Part shown: piece by piece, positions 16,500 to 25,018 of the stretch
Layout: each line of letters begins with the position of its first letter
Numbering within the stretch: the first letter of the stretch is position 1
Assembly: GCF_000972385.1 (NCBI RefSeq)
Contig: NZ_JXTE01000017.1
Location: 1 to 64,000, forward strand
Source: Streptomyces sp. WM6386
GTDB taxonomy: Bacteria > Actinomycetota > Actinomycetes > Streptomycetales > Streptomycetaceae
Length of the DNA stretch: 64,000 nt
Direction of reading: 5' to 3'
Position numbers and translations under genes: made by a program
Notes under the pieces: model-generated
Database searches by the model: none
Told to the model about the DNA's origin: nothing
The model's input: only the letters and a program-made list of their open reading frames with translations

Positions 16500-17333
16500 T
16501 CAGCGCCGGAATCCGCCCTCCGAGTCGATCACCTGCCCGGTGACCCAGCCCGCCTCGTCCGTCGCCAGCCAGGCGATGAGGCGGGCGGGGTCGTCCGGCA
16601 TGCCCCAGCGGCCGGCGGGGAAGCGGGCCGCGACGGCCTCGTACACCTCGCCGGTCAGGTAATCCGTGTCCACGGGGCCGGGGTTGACGGTGTTCACCGT
16701 GATCGCCTGCTCGGCGAGGGTCGTCGACAGCGAGCGGGTGACGGAGGCCAGGGCGCCCTTCTGGAGGGCGTAGGCGATCTCGCCCGGCATGCCGCCGGCG
16801 ATGTCCTGGCCGGACGTCATCATCACGATCCGGCCGCCCGGGGTGTCCGCGCGGCGGCGGGCGTAGGCCTGTACGAGCAGCAGCACCGAGCGGGTGTCGA
16901 CCGCCCAGTGCGCGTCGAGCATGGTCGCGTCGACCTCGTCGAGGGTGCCGTCACTGCCGCTGAGGGCGTGGTTGGCGACCAGGATGTCGAGGCGGCCGCC
17001 GAGCGCGGAGACGGCGGTGCCGATCAGTTCGGCGGGTGCCGCCGGGTCGGACAGGTCACCGGGGCCCGCTTCGACCCGGGCCTGCGGATCGCCCAGTGCC
17101 TCACGCACGGAGGCGAGGACGTCCTCGGGGCGGTCGGCGCCCCACGGCTGGGCGGCGTCGTGCGGCACATGGTGGTGCAGATAGACGCTCGCCCCGTAGG
17201 CGGCCAGTCGGCGGGCCACCGCGTGCCCGATGCCGCCGCGTCTGCTGGCGCCGGTGACCAGGGCGGTGCGACCCCGCAGGGGCAGCGGGTCGCGGCGGAG
17301 CGATTCGGGTGCGGGGTGCGGGAGTCGGGGCAT
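16500..17333 (-). CDS. Short-chain dehydrogenase/reductase
   Basis: A 277-residue classical SDR. The Rossmann glycine motif is 'TGASRRGGIG' (26-35); the catalytic YxxxK is 'YALQK'; a serine precedes it in 'MMTSGQ'; 'NPGPVDTDYL' is the usual post-catalytic loop. The N-A-G motif is changed to 'NHAL'. Family members oxidise or reduce alcohols with NAD(P)H; the C-terminal 'GQVIDSEGGF' resembles 3-oxoacyl-ACP reductase-like proteins. Start ATG 17333 precedes the Rossmann fold by 25 residues. The segment around its stop is duplicated (see findings). Confidence 0.85.
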   Translation of the reverse strand: MPRLPHPAPESLRRDPLPLRGRTALVTGASRRGGIGHAVARRLAAYGASVYLHHHVPHDAAQPWGADRPEDVLASVREALGDPQARVEAGPGDLSDPAAPAELIGTAVSALGGRLDILVANHALSGSDGTLDEVDATMLDAHWAVDTRSVLLLVQAYARRRADTPGGRIVMMTSGQDIAGGMPGEIAYALQKGALASVTRSLSTTLAEQAITVNTVNPGPVDTDYLTGEVYEAVAARFPAGRWGMPDDPARLIAWLATDEAGWVTGQVIDSEGGFRR

Positions 17334-17374
17334 GGTCGACCATGATGGCCAGGGGGCCGCCGCGGCGCAGGTGA

Positions 17375-17893
17375 TTATCCGTGCGCCAGTGGCCTCAGTT
17401 GTACGAGTCCCAGCCACGTCTCCGGCCCGGGCCGCACGTGCGCCGCGCGCACCGCGTAACGGCCGGGTTCCAGCGCGATCCACACATGATCGGTGCGCAG
17501 CGAGTCGTTCCCGGGCCACGCGGCGTCGAACAGCAGCACCGGTCCTGGCACGTTCCAGGCCACTTCGGGCCCCCACACGGCGCTGTCGAGCGCCGCCGGC
17601 ACCTCGGCGAGCAGCCGCTCCTCGGACTCCCCTGCGGACCATCGTACGAAGATGCCGTGGTCCGGCAGATACGTGGTGGAGGCGGGCTCGTCGCCGAGCA
17701 CGAGCGCCGCGCTGTCCCCGACGGGCAGCAGCCCGACGTATCCGTCCACCTCGCAGGCCCGGTCGTAGTCCGAGGCCAGTTCGTCGCCGTCGGCGCCCGC
17801 CCAGAACGGAAGCACCGTCTCCGGCACCGCTATCAGCGGTCCGCCGCCCGACTCGACCCACTCCGCCGCGCCCGGCTCCGCGTATCGCACCAT
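17375..17893 (-). CDS. Imm21-family immunity-like protein
   Basis: A 172-residue cytoplasmic protein. I recognise the Imm21 pattern: 'WVESGGGPLIAVPE' near the N-terminus, 'DYDRACEVDGYVGLLPVG', then 'LGDEPASTTYLP' and 'VPGPVLLFDAAWPG'. Imm21 proteins were defined as immunity factors in contact-dependent or polymorphic toxin loci, but in Streptomyces they often occur alone. No toxin gene is adjacent here. The start is ATG 17893; a longer frame to 17953 lacks support. It could be a housekeeping member of the fold. Confidence 0.65.
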   Translation of the reverse strand: MVRYAEPGAAEWVESGGGPLIAVPETVLPFWAGADGDELASDYDRACEVDGYVGLLPVGDSAALVLGDEPASTTYLPDHGIFVRWSAGESEERLLAEVPAALDSAVWGPEVAWNVPGPVLLFDAAWPGNDSLRTDHVWIALEPGRYAVRAAHVRPGPETWLGLVQLRPLAHG

Positions 17894-17991
17894 GGCGCGG
17901 AATCTACCGTGTGCATGACGGCTTACGTCGGCGGATACCGAAAAGCGGAACATCGGATTCAGCTACCGCGCCGCTTCGCGGAGCGCCAGGC

Positions 17992-18474
17992 TCAGCACCC
18001 GCAGTTCTCCGCGCCCACCGGCGCCGTCAGCGGGTCGGCGTCCCGGCGCTCCGCGCCCTCCCAGGTCTCGAACCCGAAGCCCTCGCGCGCCCAGTACTCG
18101 AAGCCGCCGAGCATCTCCTTGACCTGGTAGCCGAGTTCGGCGAGGGCGAGGGCCGAGCGGGTGGCGCCGTTGCAGCCCGGGCCCCAGCAGTACGTCACGA
18201 CCGGCACGTTCTTGTCGAGGAGCTGCTCGGCCTGCTCGGGGATGAGCGCGGTCGGCAGGTGGACGGCGCCCGGGATGTGTCCCTGGTCCCAGGCCTCGGT
18301 GGAACGCGAGTCGAGGACGACGAAGCCGGGGTCGCCATCGGCGGCGAGGGCGGCGGCGACGTCGGACACGTCCGCGTGGAAGACGAGGCTCGCACGGAAG
18401 TAGGCGGCGGCCTCGGCCGGAGCCGCGGGGGCGACACGCAGGACGGGGTTGACGACGGCGGTGCTGGTGCTCAT
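17992..18474 (-). CDS. Rhodanese-like domain protein
   Basis: A 160-residue single rhodanese domain. 'VVLDSRSTEAWDQGHIPGAV' is the typical N-terminal CH2 motif, and the active-site loop begins with the cysteine in 'VTYCWGPGCNGATRSA'. 'MLGGFEYWAREG' ends the fold. It likely transfers sulfane sulfur or senses it. The loop is longer than in sulfurtransferases of the thiosulfate type and has a second cysteine. It diverges from the second Lrp gene across 135 bp, a conserved kind of pairing in which Lrp may control it. Confidence 0.85.
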   Translation of the reverse strand: MSTSTAVVNPVLRVAPAAPAEAAAYFRASLVFHADVSDVAAALAADGDPGFVVLDSRSTEAWDQGHIPGAVHLPTALIPEQAEQLLDKNVPVVTYCWGPGCNGATRSALALAELGYQVKEMLGGFEYWAREGFGFETWEGAERRDADPLTAPVGAENCGC

Positions 18475-18498
18475 GCTCTGGCCTTTCCCTGGCGGTTC

Positions 18499-18517
18499 TC
18501 GTGGTGTGGTTCCACGA
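18499..18517. promoter_or_regulatory. Inverted repeat in the rhodanese/Lrp divergent promoter
   Basis: TCGTGG (18499-18504) and CCACGA (18512-18517), 7-base spacer, 25 bases upstream of the rhodanese ATG. Candidate binding site for the adjacent Lrp protein. Confidence 0.35.
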
Positions 18518-18609
18518 CCAGAAATCTACGGCCGATGATCATGATTCAGAAGTGTCGATCCCCGGCCTTCGGCTTGATCGGCCGGTGAATCCCCTGCTAT
18601 CTCTCGGAC

Positions 18610-19056
18610 ATGACCGCGTTTTCCCCGGACGCCACCGACTGGCGCATTCTCGATGTCCTCCAGCGGGAGGGCCGGGCCAGCTTCGCCGAGCTCGCCCGGG
18701 CCGTCTCCATGTCCCCGAGCGCGGTGACCGAGCGGGTGCGCCGATTGGAGGAGGCGGGGGTGATCCAGGGGTACTCCGCGGTGGTCGACCCGGACCGGCT
18801 GGGGCTGCCCATCCTGGCGTTCGTGCGGCTGCGGTATCCGAACGGCAACTACAAGCCGTTCCACGACCTCGTCGAGGTGACGCCGGAGATCCTGGAGGCG
18901 CACCACGTCACGGGCGACGACTGCTTCGTCATCAAGGTCGCCGCCCGCTCGATGCAGCACCTGGAGGAGGTGTCCGGCAAGATCGGCTCGCTGGGCTCGG
19001 TGACCACGAGCGTCGTCTACTCCTCGCCGCTCCCCCGCCGCCCGCTGGGCCGCTGA
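18610..19056 (+). CDS. Lrp/AsnC family regulator
   Basis: A 148-residue regulator: HTH about 10-62 ('RASFAELARAVSMSPSAVTE') and a C-terminal ligand domain with 'VTGDDCFVIKVA'. It diverges from the rhodanese gene and stops one base before the convergent sbcC stop. The pairing with a sulfurtransferase suggests a sulfur-containing amino acid signal, which is inference. It is a different subtype from the Lrp protein at 14263 (under half identical by eye). Confidence 0.9.
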   Translation: MTAFSPDATDWRILDVLQREGRASFAELARAVSMSPSAVTERVRRLEEAGVIQGYSAVVDPDRLGLPILAFVRLRYPNGNYKPFHDLVEVTPEILEAHHVTGDDCFVIKVAARSMQHLEEVSGKIGSLGSVTTSVVYSSPLPRRPLGR

Positions 19057-19057
19057 C

Positions 19058-22054
19058 TCACCCCGCGCCGCGCTGCCGCAGCGCCGACCCGGAGCGCCCC
19101 TTCACGACCTCCAGCTGGGCGTGGATGCGGCGCCGCAGGTCCGCGACATGGCTCACGATGCCGACGCTGCGGTCGCGTTCGCGCAGGGAGTCGAGGACGT
19201 CGAGGACCTCGTCGAGGGTCTGGTCGTCGAGGCTGCCGAACCCCTCGTCGATGAAGAGGGTGTCCAGGCGGACCCCGCCGGCCTCGTCGGTGACGACGTC
19301 CGCGAGCCCGAGGGCGAGGGCGAGCGAGGCGAAGAACGTCTCGCCGCCGGACAGCGTGGCGGTGTCCCGCTCACGGCCGGTCCAGGCGTCGACGACATGC
19401 AGTCCGAGCCCGCTGCGGCCGCGCCCTGCCCGGTCGTCGGAGTGGACCAGGGTGTAGCGACCGGAGGACATCCGCAGCAGCCGTACGGTCGCGGCGGCGG
19501 CGACCTGCTCCAGGCGGGCCGCCAGGACGTACGACTCCAGGCGCATCTTGCGCTCGTTGTCCGCCGAGGTGCCCGCGGCGAGCGAGGCGAGGCGCGCGAC
19601 ACGGTCGTACTCCTCGCGCAGCGGTGCGAGCCGTCGCACCGAGCCGGTCGCACGCGCGGAGAGCCGGTCGAGATCGGTGCAGCGCCGGGCGGCGGCGTCG
19701 CGCGCGGAGGCCGCGTCACGGACCCGCCGGTCCGCGAGGGCGGCGCTCCGCTCGGCCGACGCGAGGTCGCCGGGCGGCTGCTGAGCGGCCGCCGCGGTCT
19801 CGGGCTCGGCGAGCACGGCCCGCACGGCGGCCTCCTCGGACTGCCAGGCGTCCAGCCGCCGTTGGAGGTCACGGTGGGCGGCGACGTCGAGGAGGGCGTC
19901 GGCCGCGGCCTGCGGTGTCTCGAAACCGGCCCGGAAGGCGGCGTCCGCGAGCCGGGCGTCGGCGTCCTTGAGTCGCTGGGCGGTGTCCTCGGCGGCGCGG
20001 GCGGCGTCGGCGGCGTCGGTGAGCAGGGCGGTCTGCCGCTCCAGCTGCGCGGCCCGCGCGGCCACGCTGTCGGCGGGGCCGCGCGCCTGGGCCAACTCCT
20101 CCTCCAACAGGGTCCGTTCCTGGTCCAACCGCTCCCGGTGCCCCACCCGCGAGGCCGCCCGCACCTCGGCCTGCTGCCGCGCGGCGGTCCGCTGCTCGTG
20201 CTCGACCTCGGCACGGCGAAGCTCCTCGCGCGCGGGGTGCAGATCCGAGGCGTCCCGGTGAGCCTGGGCGTACAGCCACTCCAACTCCTCGGACGTCGAG
20301 GAGAGTTGCCCGGTGGGGGTGTCCCCCGCCTCCGCCGTGGCGGCGGCCAGCGCCTCGCGTACGGTGCCCAGGCGCCGTTCCTGCTCGATGTGGCGTTCGT
20401 CCGCCTGCTGGTAGGCGGCCAGCGCGCGCTCCTCGGCCTCCCGGTCGACGTGCCCGGCGTCCTTGCGGGCCGGGGCCGGGTGGTCGGTCGAACCGCAGAC
20501 GGCACAGGGCTCACCGTCCGCGAGTTGCGCGGCAAGCTCGGCGGCGATGCCGTTCAGGCGCTGTTCCTTGACGTCGAGCCAGTGCGCCTTGGCCGCGAGC
20601 GCGTCCTCCTGGGCGAGGCGGACGCGATCGGCGATGGTGTCCGTGTCGCCGGCCAACTGGTCCCGCATCCGCGCGGCGTTGAGCCGCTTCTGCGCGGGCT
20701 CGCGCTGCACGCCGAGCTGCTCGGCCCGCGTCGCGGCCTCCTGCGCGGAGTCGATCCGGGACTGAAGCCCGGCGCGGATCGTCTCCCACCCGGCGAGCCA
20801 CGCCTCCGCCTCCTGGCGAACGTCGTCGTCCGCACGCTCCTGACGGTCCAGCCCTGCCCGCTCGGCGACGAGTTCGGCCAGCCGCTGCTCGCCGCGCCGC
20901 GCCGACTCCAGCCCGCCCAGCTCCTCCGCGGCCCGGCGGGCGGCAGCCGCGAGCCCGGCCGCACCGGCGCCCGCGAGGGTCTGCGGCAGCAGGGCACGCG
21001 TGCGTGACTGTGCGACGGCCGCTCTGCCGTGCTCGGCGTCGGCGGCCTCCCGCAGCTCCAGCGCGGGCGCCACGGCCTCCGCCTTGCGGGACCGCTCCAT
21101 GCGGGCCTGCGCCTGCCGGTAGCCGTCGGAGCGCTCTTCCATCAGGGCGGCCCGGTCCCGCGCCTGTGTGAACCGCTGTTGCAGCCGCGCCAGTTCGCGT
21201 ACGTCGGCCAGGGTGTGTTCGGCGCCGGCCTGGGCGGACTCGGCGGCCGTGAGGCGGCTGTGGGCGATGGTCAGCTGTTCACGGGCGGTGCTGCGGGCGA
21301 TCGCGGCGGCGCCCATGACGGCTTCGGCGAGGCCCGGTTCGCCCGGCGCGGCGTCGGGGAGTCGCATGGCGTCGCCGGCCGCCTGCTGCATGCGGTGGGC
21401 GTCGGCCAGGAGTTCGGTGTCGCCTTCGCGTACCTGGGTCTCGGTGGCGCGGCGGCGTTCGGCGAGGCGCTTCTCGACCTCGGCGAAGCGGTGGGTGTCG
21501 AACAGCCGGCCCAGCAGCCGGCCGCGCGCCTCGGCGTCGGCGCGCAGGAAGCGCGCGAAGTCGCCCTGGGGCAACAGCACGACCTGGCAGAACTGCTCGC
21601 GGCTCATGCCGAGCAGCTGGGTGATCTCCTCGCCGATCTCCTGGTGGGAGCGGCTGAGGTCCTTCCAGGTGCCGGCCTGGGCATCGTGCTCGCGCAGCCA
21701 GCTCTGGGCCTTGTCGACAGTGGTCCCGGGGCGTCCCTTCTTCTTGGGGCGTTCCCAGGGCGGCTGCCGGGTGATCTCCAACCGGCGTTCGGCAATGGAC
21801 AGTTCGAGACAGACCTCGGTACGGGTCTCGGCAGTGGCATGATCACTGCGCAGGGTCATCCCCTGCCCGCTCTGCCTGGCACCGGGAACGGCGCCGTAGA
21901 GCGCGTAGCACACAGCGTCCAGTACCGAGGTCTTTCCTGCCCCGGTCGGCCCGTGGAGCAGGAACAGTCCCGCCGCGGACAACTCGTCGAAGTCCACGGT
22001 CTGCGAGCCGCCGAAGGGACCGAAGGCGGTGACCTTCAACCGGTGCAACCTCAC
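19058..22054 (-). CDS. sbcC: Exonuclease SbcC, SMC-family ATPase
   Basis: A 998-residue Rad50-like ATPase. Walker A 'GPTGAGKTS' is at 35-43; long coiled coils flank a zinc hook 'EPCAVCG' near residue 515; the ABC signature 'LSGGETFF' is near 900, followed by Walker B 'LDTLFIDEGFGSLD'. With SbcD it forms the MRE11-RAD50-type nuclease that cleaves hairpins and processes DNA ends. Start GTG 22052-22054 overlaps the sbcD TGA (GTGA), so the pair is translationally coupled. Length is normal for the actinobacterial family. Confidence 0.95.
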   Translation of the reverse strand: MRLHRLKVTAFGPFGGSQTVDFDELSAAGLFLLHGPTGAGKTSVLDAVCYALYGAVPGARQSGQGMTLRSDHATAETRTEVCLELSIAERRLEITRQPPWERPKKKGRPGTTVDKAQSWLREHDAQAGTWKDLSRSHQEIGEEITQLLGMSREQFCQVVLLPQGDFARFLRADAEARGRLLGRLFDTHRFAEVEKRLAERRRATETQVREGDTELLADAHRMQQAAGDAMRLPDAAPGEPGLAEAVMGAAAIARSTAREQLTIAHSRLTAAESAQAGAEHTLADVRELARLQQRFTQARDRAALMEERSDGYRQAQARMERSRKAEAVAPALELREAADAEHGRAAVAQSRTRALLPQTLAGAGAAGLAAAARRAAEELGGLESARRGEQRLAELVAERAGLDRQERADDDVRQEAEAWLAGWETIRAGLQSRIDSAQEAATRAEQLGVQREPAQKRLNAARMRDQLAGDTDTIADRVRLAQEDALAAKAHWLDVKEQRLNGIAAELAAQLADGEPCAVCGSTDHPAPARKDAGHVDREAEERALAAYQQADERHIEQERRLGTVREALAAATAEAGDTPTGQLSSTSEELEWLYAQAHRDASDLHPAREELRRAEVEHEQRTAARQQAEVRAASRVGHRERLDQERTLLEEELAQARGPADSVAARAAQLERQTALLTDAADAARAAEDTAQRLKDADARLADAAFRAGFETPQAAADALLDVAAHRDLQRRLDAWQSEEAAVRAVLAEPETAAAAQQPPGDLASAERSAALADRRVRDAASARDAAARRCTDLDRLSARATGSVRRLAPLREEYDRVARLASLAAGTSADNERKMRLESYVLAARLEQVAAAATVRLLRMSSGRYTLVHSDDRAGRGRSGLGLHVVDAWTGRERDTATLSGGETFFASLALALGLADVVTDEAGGVRLDTLFIDEGFGSLDDQTLDEVLDVLDSLRERDRSVGIVSHVADLRRRIHAQLEVVKGRSGSALRQRGAG

Positions 22055-23223
22055 CGCGCCACCTCCCGTACCGTCTCGTCCGCACGGACCGCGTCGAACG
22101 CGTCCCGCAGCACGCCCTGTTCGTGTGCGTCGGGTCCCGCGCCGCGCACATGGGCGACGAAGTCCTCGGCGATCTCCTGGTCGCTGCGGTCCGCGAGCCG
22201 CTGGGCGTAGGACACGTCGGGGTCGTCCGGCGCCCGCTCGGGGTCGAAGGCGAGGCTGAGGGTGTGCGGGAAGCGCTCGGTGAGCCGGGCCATGGGGTCG
22301 GCGGGGCGCACCGCGTCGGTGAGGGTCGCCTCGACCCACGCCTCCTCGTGGCGCGTGAGTTCGGGGTCGGCGAGCAGGTCCTCCAGTGATCCCCGGATGC
22401 GGGCCAGCGAGCGGGGCACCGGGCAGTCGACGCGCTCGGCGCTCACCGCGCCCTCGGCGTCCAGGTCGATCAGCCACATGCTCTTGCGGTGACCGGCCTC
22501 CGAGAAGGAGTACGGCAGCGGGGAGCCGGAATAGCGCACGCGCTCGGTGATGGTCTGGCAGCCGTGCAGATGTCCCAGCGCCACGTAGTCGACGCCGTCG
22601 AAGACCCCGGCCGGTACGGCGGCCACTCCGCCGACCGTGATGTCCCGCTCGCTGTCGCTGGCCTCGCCGCCGGTGACGAAGGCGTGGGCGAGGACGACGG
22701 ACCGCGTCTTCCGCTGTCCACGCGCGCGTGCGGCGAGGTCGGCGCGGACGCGGTCCATGGCGGCGGCGAGCACGGCCTCGTGGCCGGCCTTCTCCACGCC
22801 GAACTCGTCCTTCACCAGAGCGGGTTCCAGATACGGCAGTCCATAGAAGGCCACGTCACCGAAATCGTCCGCCAGGACCACCGGTGTCCCGCACGCCGCG
22901 GGCTCGGTCCGCAGATGGATGCCCGCGCGGTCGATGAGGCCGGCTCCCACGCCCAGTCGACGGGCGGAGTCGTGGTTCCCGGAGATCATCACCGTGGGCA
23001 CACCGAGGTCGGCCAGCCGGTGCAGGGCGTCGTCGAACAGCTCGACCGCGGCGAGCGGCGGCACCGCCCGGTCGTACACGTCTCCCGACACGACCACGGC
23101 GTCCACGCCGTGCTCACGCACGGTGGTGACGAGATGGCCGATGAACTCGGCCTGCGCCCCGAGCATGTTGACCCGGTGGAACGCCCGGCCGAGATGCCAG
23201 TCGGAAGTGTGCAGCAGTCGCAT
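22051..23223 (-). CDS. sbcD: Exonuclease SbcD, MRE11-type nuclease subunit
   Basis: A 390-residue metallophosphoesterase nuclease. Di-metal motifs are in order: 'HTSDWHLG' (5-12), 'SGDVYDR' (46-52), 'ISGNHDS' (about 79-85), and a later 'LGHLHGCQ'. Mn-dependent endo/exonuclease of the SbcCD complex, acting on hairpins and blocked ends. The first gene of the sbcDC operon; its TGA overlaps the sbcC start. It is 51 bases before the YigZ stop in the same direction, so yigZ may be part of the same transcript. Confidence 0.95.
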   Translation of the reverse strand: MRLLHTSDWHLGRAFHRVNMLGAQAEFIGHLVTTVREHGVDAVVVSGDVYDRAVPPLAAVELFDDALHRLADLGVPTVMISGNHDSARRLGVGAGLIDRAGIHLRTEPAACGTPVVLADDFGDVAFYGLPYLEPALVKDEFGVEKAGHEAVLAAAMDRVRADLAARARGQRKTRSVVLAHAFVTGGEASDSERDITVGGVAAVPAGVFDGVDYVALGHLHGCQTITERVRYSGSPLPYSFSEAGHRKSMWLIDLDAEGAVSAERVDCPVPRSLARIRGSLEDLLADPELTRHEEAWVEATLTDAVRPADPMARLTERFPHTLSLAFDPERAPDDPDVSYAQRLADRSDQEIAEDFVAHVRGAGPDAHEQGVLRDAFDAVRADETVREVAR

Positions 23224-23274
23224 GATCCCCGAGACTAACGGCCGGGTCTGACATCACGGGCGGTTACCGGCCTT

Positions 23275-23901
23275 TCAGGCATCGCCATACGCCTCTCCGC
23301 CCAGTTCGAACCCGGCCGCCCCGGCGGTGACGTCGGCGAGCCAGGCCTCGAAGGCCGGTACGTCCGCGTCCGGCAGGCCGATCTCGATCGTGACCGCCTC
23401 GGCGTAGCGCACGTCGCGCACCTCGCGGCCGGTCGAGCGGAGGTCGTTCTGGAGTTTGCCGGCGCGCTGGTGGTCGACGGTGACCGTGGCGAGGCGGAAA
23501 CGGCGGCGGGTGAGGGTGCCGAGGACGTCCAGAGCTTCGCCGACCGCTCCGCCGTACGCGCGGATGAGGCCGCCCGCGCCGAGCTTGACGCCGCCGTAGT
23601 AGCGGGTGACGACGGCGACGGCGTACCGCATGTCGCGGCGCAGCAGCATCTGGAGCATGGGGACGCCCGCGGTGCCGCCGGGTTCGCCGTCGTCGCTCGC
23701 CTTCTGGATCGCGGCGTCGGCGCCGATGACGTAGGCGAAGCAGTTGTGGGTGGCGTCGGCGTGCTCCTTGCGGACGGACGCGATGAAGTCCTGGGCCTCC
23801 TGCTCCGTGGCCGCGGGGGCGAGGGCGCACAGGAAGCGGGAGCGGTTGACCTCGGTCTCGTGCACGCCCGCGTGGGCGACTGTGCGGTACTCGTCCGGCA
23901 T
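23275..23901 (-). CDS. YigZ/IMPACT family protein
   Basis: A 208-residue protein with the N-terminal IMPACT (UPF0029) domain and a C-terminal DUF1949-like ferredoxin fold. Diagnostic stretches are 'RSRFLCALAP', 'NCFAYVIG', 'DDGEPGGTAGVPML' and 'TRYYGGVKLGAGGLIRAYGG'. Homologues have been linked to translation control and RNA binding; the enzymatic role, if any, is unknown. It lies upstream of sbcDC in the same direction. Confidence 0.9.
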   Translation of the reverse strand: MPDEYRTVAHAGVHETEVNRSRFLCALAPAATEQEAQDFIASVRKEHADATHNCFAYVIGADAAIQKASDDGEPGGTAGVPMLQMLLRRDMRYAVAVVTRYYGGVKLGAGGLIRAYGGAVGEALDVLGTLTRRRFRLATVTVDHQRAGKLQNDLRSTGREVRDVRYAEAVTIEIGLPDADVPAFEAWLADVTAGAAGFELGGEAYGDA

Positions 23902-23984
23902 CCGGCCACCCTATGCGGACCGTCTCGGCCCGCCCGACCAGGAGGTGCGGGCGACGATGTGGTGAAGATCGCGCCGCAGGGAGA

Positions 23985-24479
23985 TCACCGCATGACCGGC
24001 ACGCAGGCGGAGGGCTCGGAGCGACGGCCGCGGGTGCACGTCGGCTGGTCGGAGTTCTCCCAGGCCAGGAAGCCGGGTCCGTCGGGGGTGAGCACCGGGA
24101 CCCACGCCTCGTCGGCCTCGGCGAGGCGGGACTCGTCCAGGACGAGGGGGCTGGGCCAGGTGTCGTCGCGGTCGGCGGAGCCGTAGAGGTGGACGGCGAC
24201 CGCCTTCCTGAGCCCGGCCAGGAGCTCCTCCGGCCAGTCCAGGCCGCGCGAACCCCGTCCCTTCAGCTCCCGCACGAAGATCTGCTTCAGCTCGTCGTCG
24301 AGGTCCCGCCCGAACACGGGGACCAGATAGCCCTCCTGCTCGTAGGGCATGCAGCCGTGACCTCCGCCCTGGGTCTGGTAGACCACCCCGGTCGGCGCCG
24401 CCACGACCACGAACATCCAGCCCTGACCGGTTCCGGTGCCGTCGGGGTCGAGGAAGACGTACCGCTTGGCCGCGCTCAC
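23985..24479 (-). CDS. DUF6210-like protein
   Basis: A 164-residue protein with no membrane segment. The N-terminus 'RYVFLDPDGTG' and 'GYLVPV' and the C-terminal 'AWVPVLTPDGPGFLAWENSD' match what I know as DUF6210. GTG 24477-24479 overlaps the TGA of sixA (GTGA), so it is the last gene of a coupled three-gene set. Its tail after 'WENSDQ' is short and basic and reaches the stop without similarity. Function unknown. Confidence 0.65.
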   Translation of the reverse strand: MSAAKRYVFLDPDGTGTGQGWMFVVVAAPTGVVYQTQGGGHGCMPYEQEGYLVPVFGRDLDDELKQIFVRELKGRGSRGLDWPEELLAGLRKAVAVHLYGSADRDDTWPSPLVLDESRLAEADEAWVPVLTPDGPGFLAWENSDQPTCTRGRRSEPSACVPVMR

Positions 24480-25018
24480 TCCTTCTTGCCCCTCGCCACC
24501 GTCACCGCGGTCAGCAGTGCCGTGCCGGGGAGCAGGGCCTCCCACCCGGTGCCGCGCCAGGTCAGCACGGCGACGGCCGCGGTCGGGAACTTCACGTGGA
24601 CCCGCTCCAGGGTGTCGTCGAGGCCGTCGCCCGCCAGATCGAGGACGAGCTCCTCCAGACCGGGGTTGTGGCCGACCAGCAGCAGCGTCTCGACCTCGGC
24701 GGGCACCTCGTGCACGATCTCGAGGAGTTCGGTCACGTCGGCGCCGTAGAGGCGCGCGTCGTGCCGGACCGGCGGCGGGGTGCCCCACTGGGCGGAGGCG
24801 AGGTCCCAGGTCTGGCGGGCGCGGACGGCGGTGGAGCACAGCGCGAGGTCGGGCAGGAAGTCGGCCTCGACGAGCGCGCGGCCCGCGGCGGGTGCGTCCC
24901 GGCGGCCCCGCGGGGCCAGTGGGCGCTGGTGGTCGGGGACGCTCTCGGGCCAGGCGGACTTGGCGTGCCGCAGCACGACCAGGCGGCGCAGCGGGCCCGC
25001 TCCGGCGCGCGCGATCAC
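24476..25018 (-). CDS. SixA-type phosphohistidine phosphatase
   Basis: A 180-residue histidine phosphatase family protein. The RH signature is 'LVVLRHAKSAWPE', the second conserved stretch is 'CSTAVRARQTW', and the C-terminal His is in 'LLVGHNPGLEELVL'. SixA enzymes remove phosphate from histidine, for example on phosphotransfer proteins. GTG 25018 overlaps the TGA of the CysS-like gene (GTGA) and its own TGA overlaps the DUF6210 start, which argues for co-translation. Confidence 0.85.
   Translation of the reverse strand: MIARAGAGPLRRLVVLRHAKSAWPESVPDHQRPLAPRGRRDAPAAGRALVEADFLPDLALCSTAVRARQTWDLASAQWGTPPPVRHDARLYGADVTELLEIVHEVPAEVETLLLVGHNPGLEELVLDLAGDGLDDTLERVHVKFPTAAVAVLTWRGTGWEALLPGTALLTAVTVARGKKE

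Noticed and set aside
19121..21007. Rightward frame of 628 codons inside sbcC
   Set aside because: Shadow of the SbcC coiled coils; no recognisable domain.
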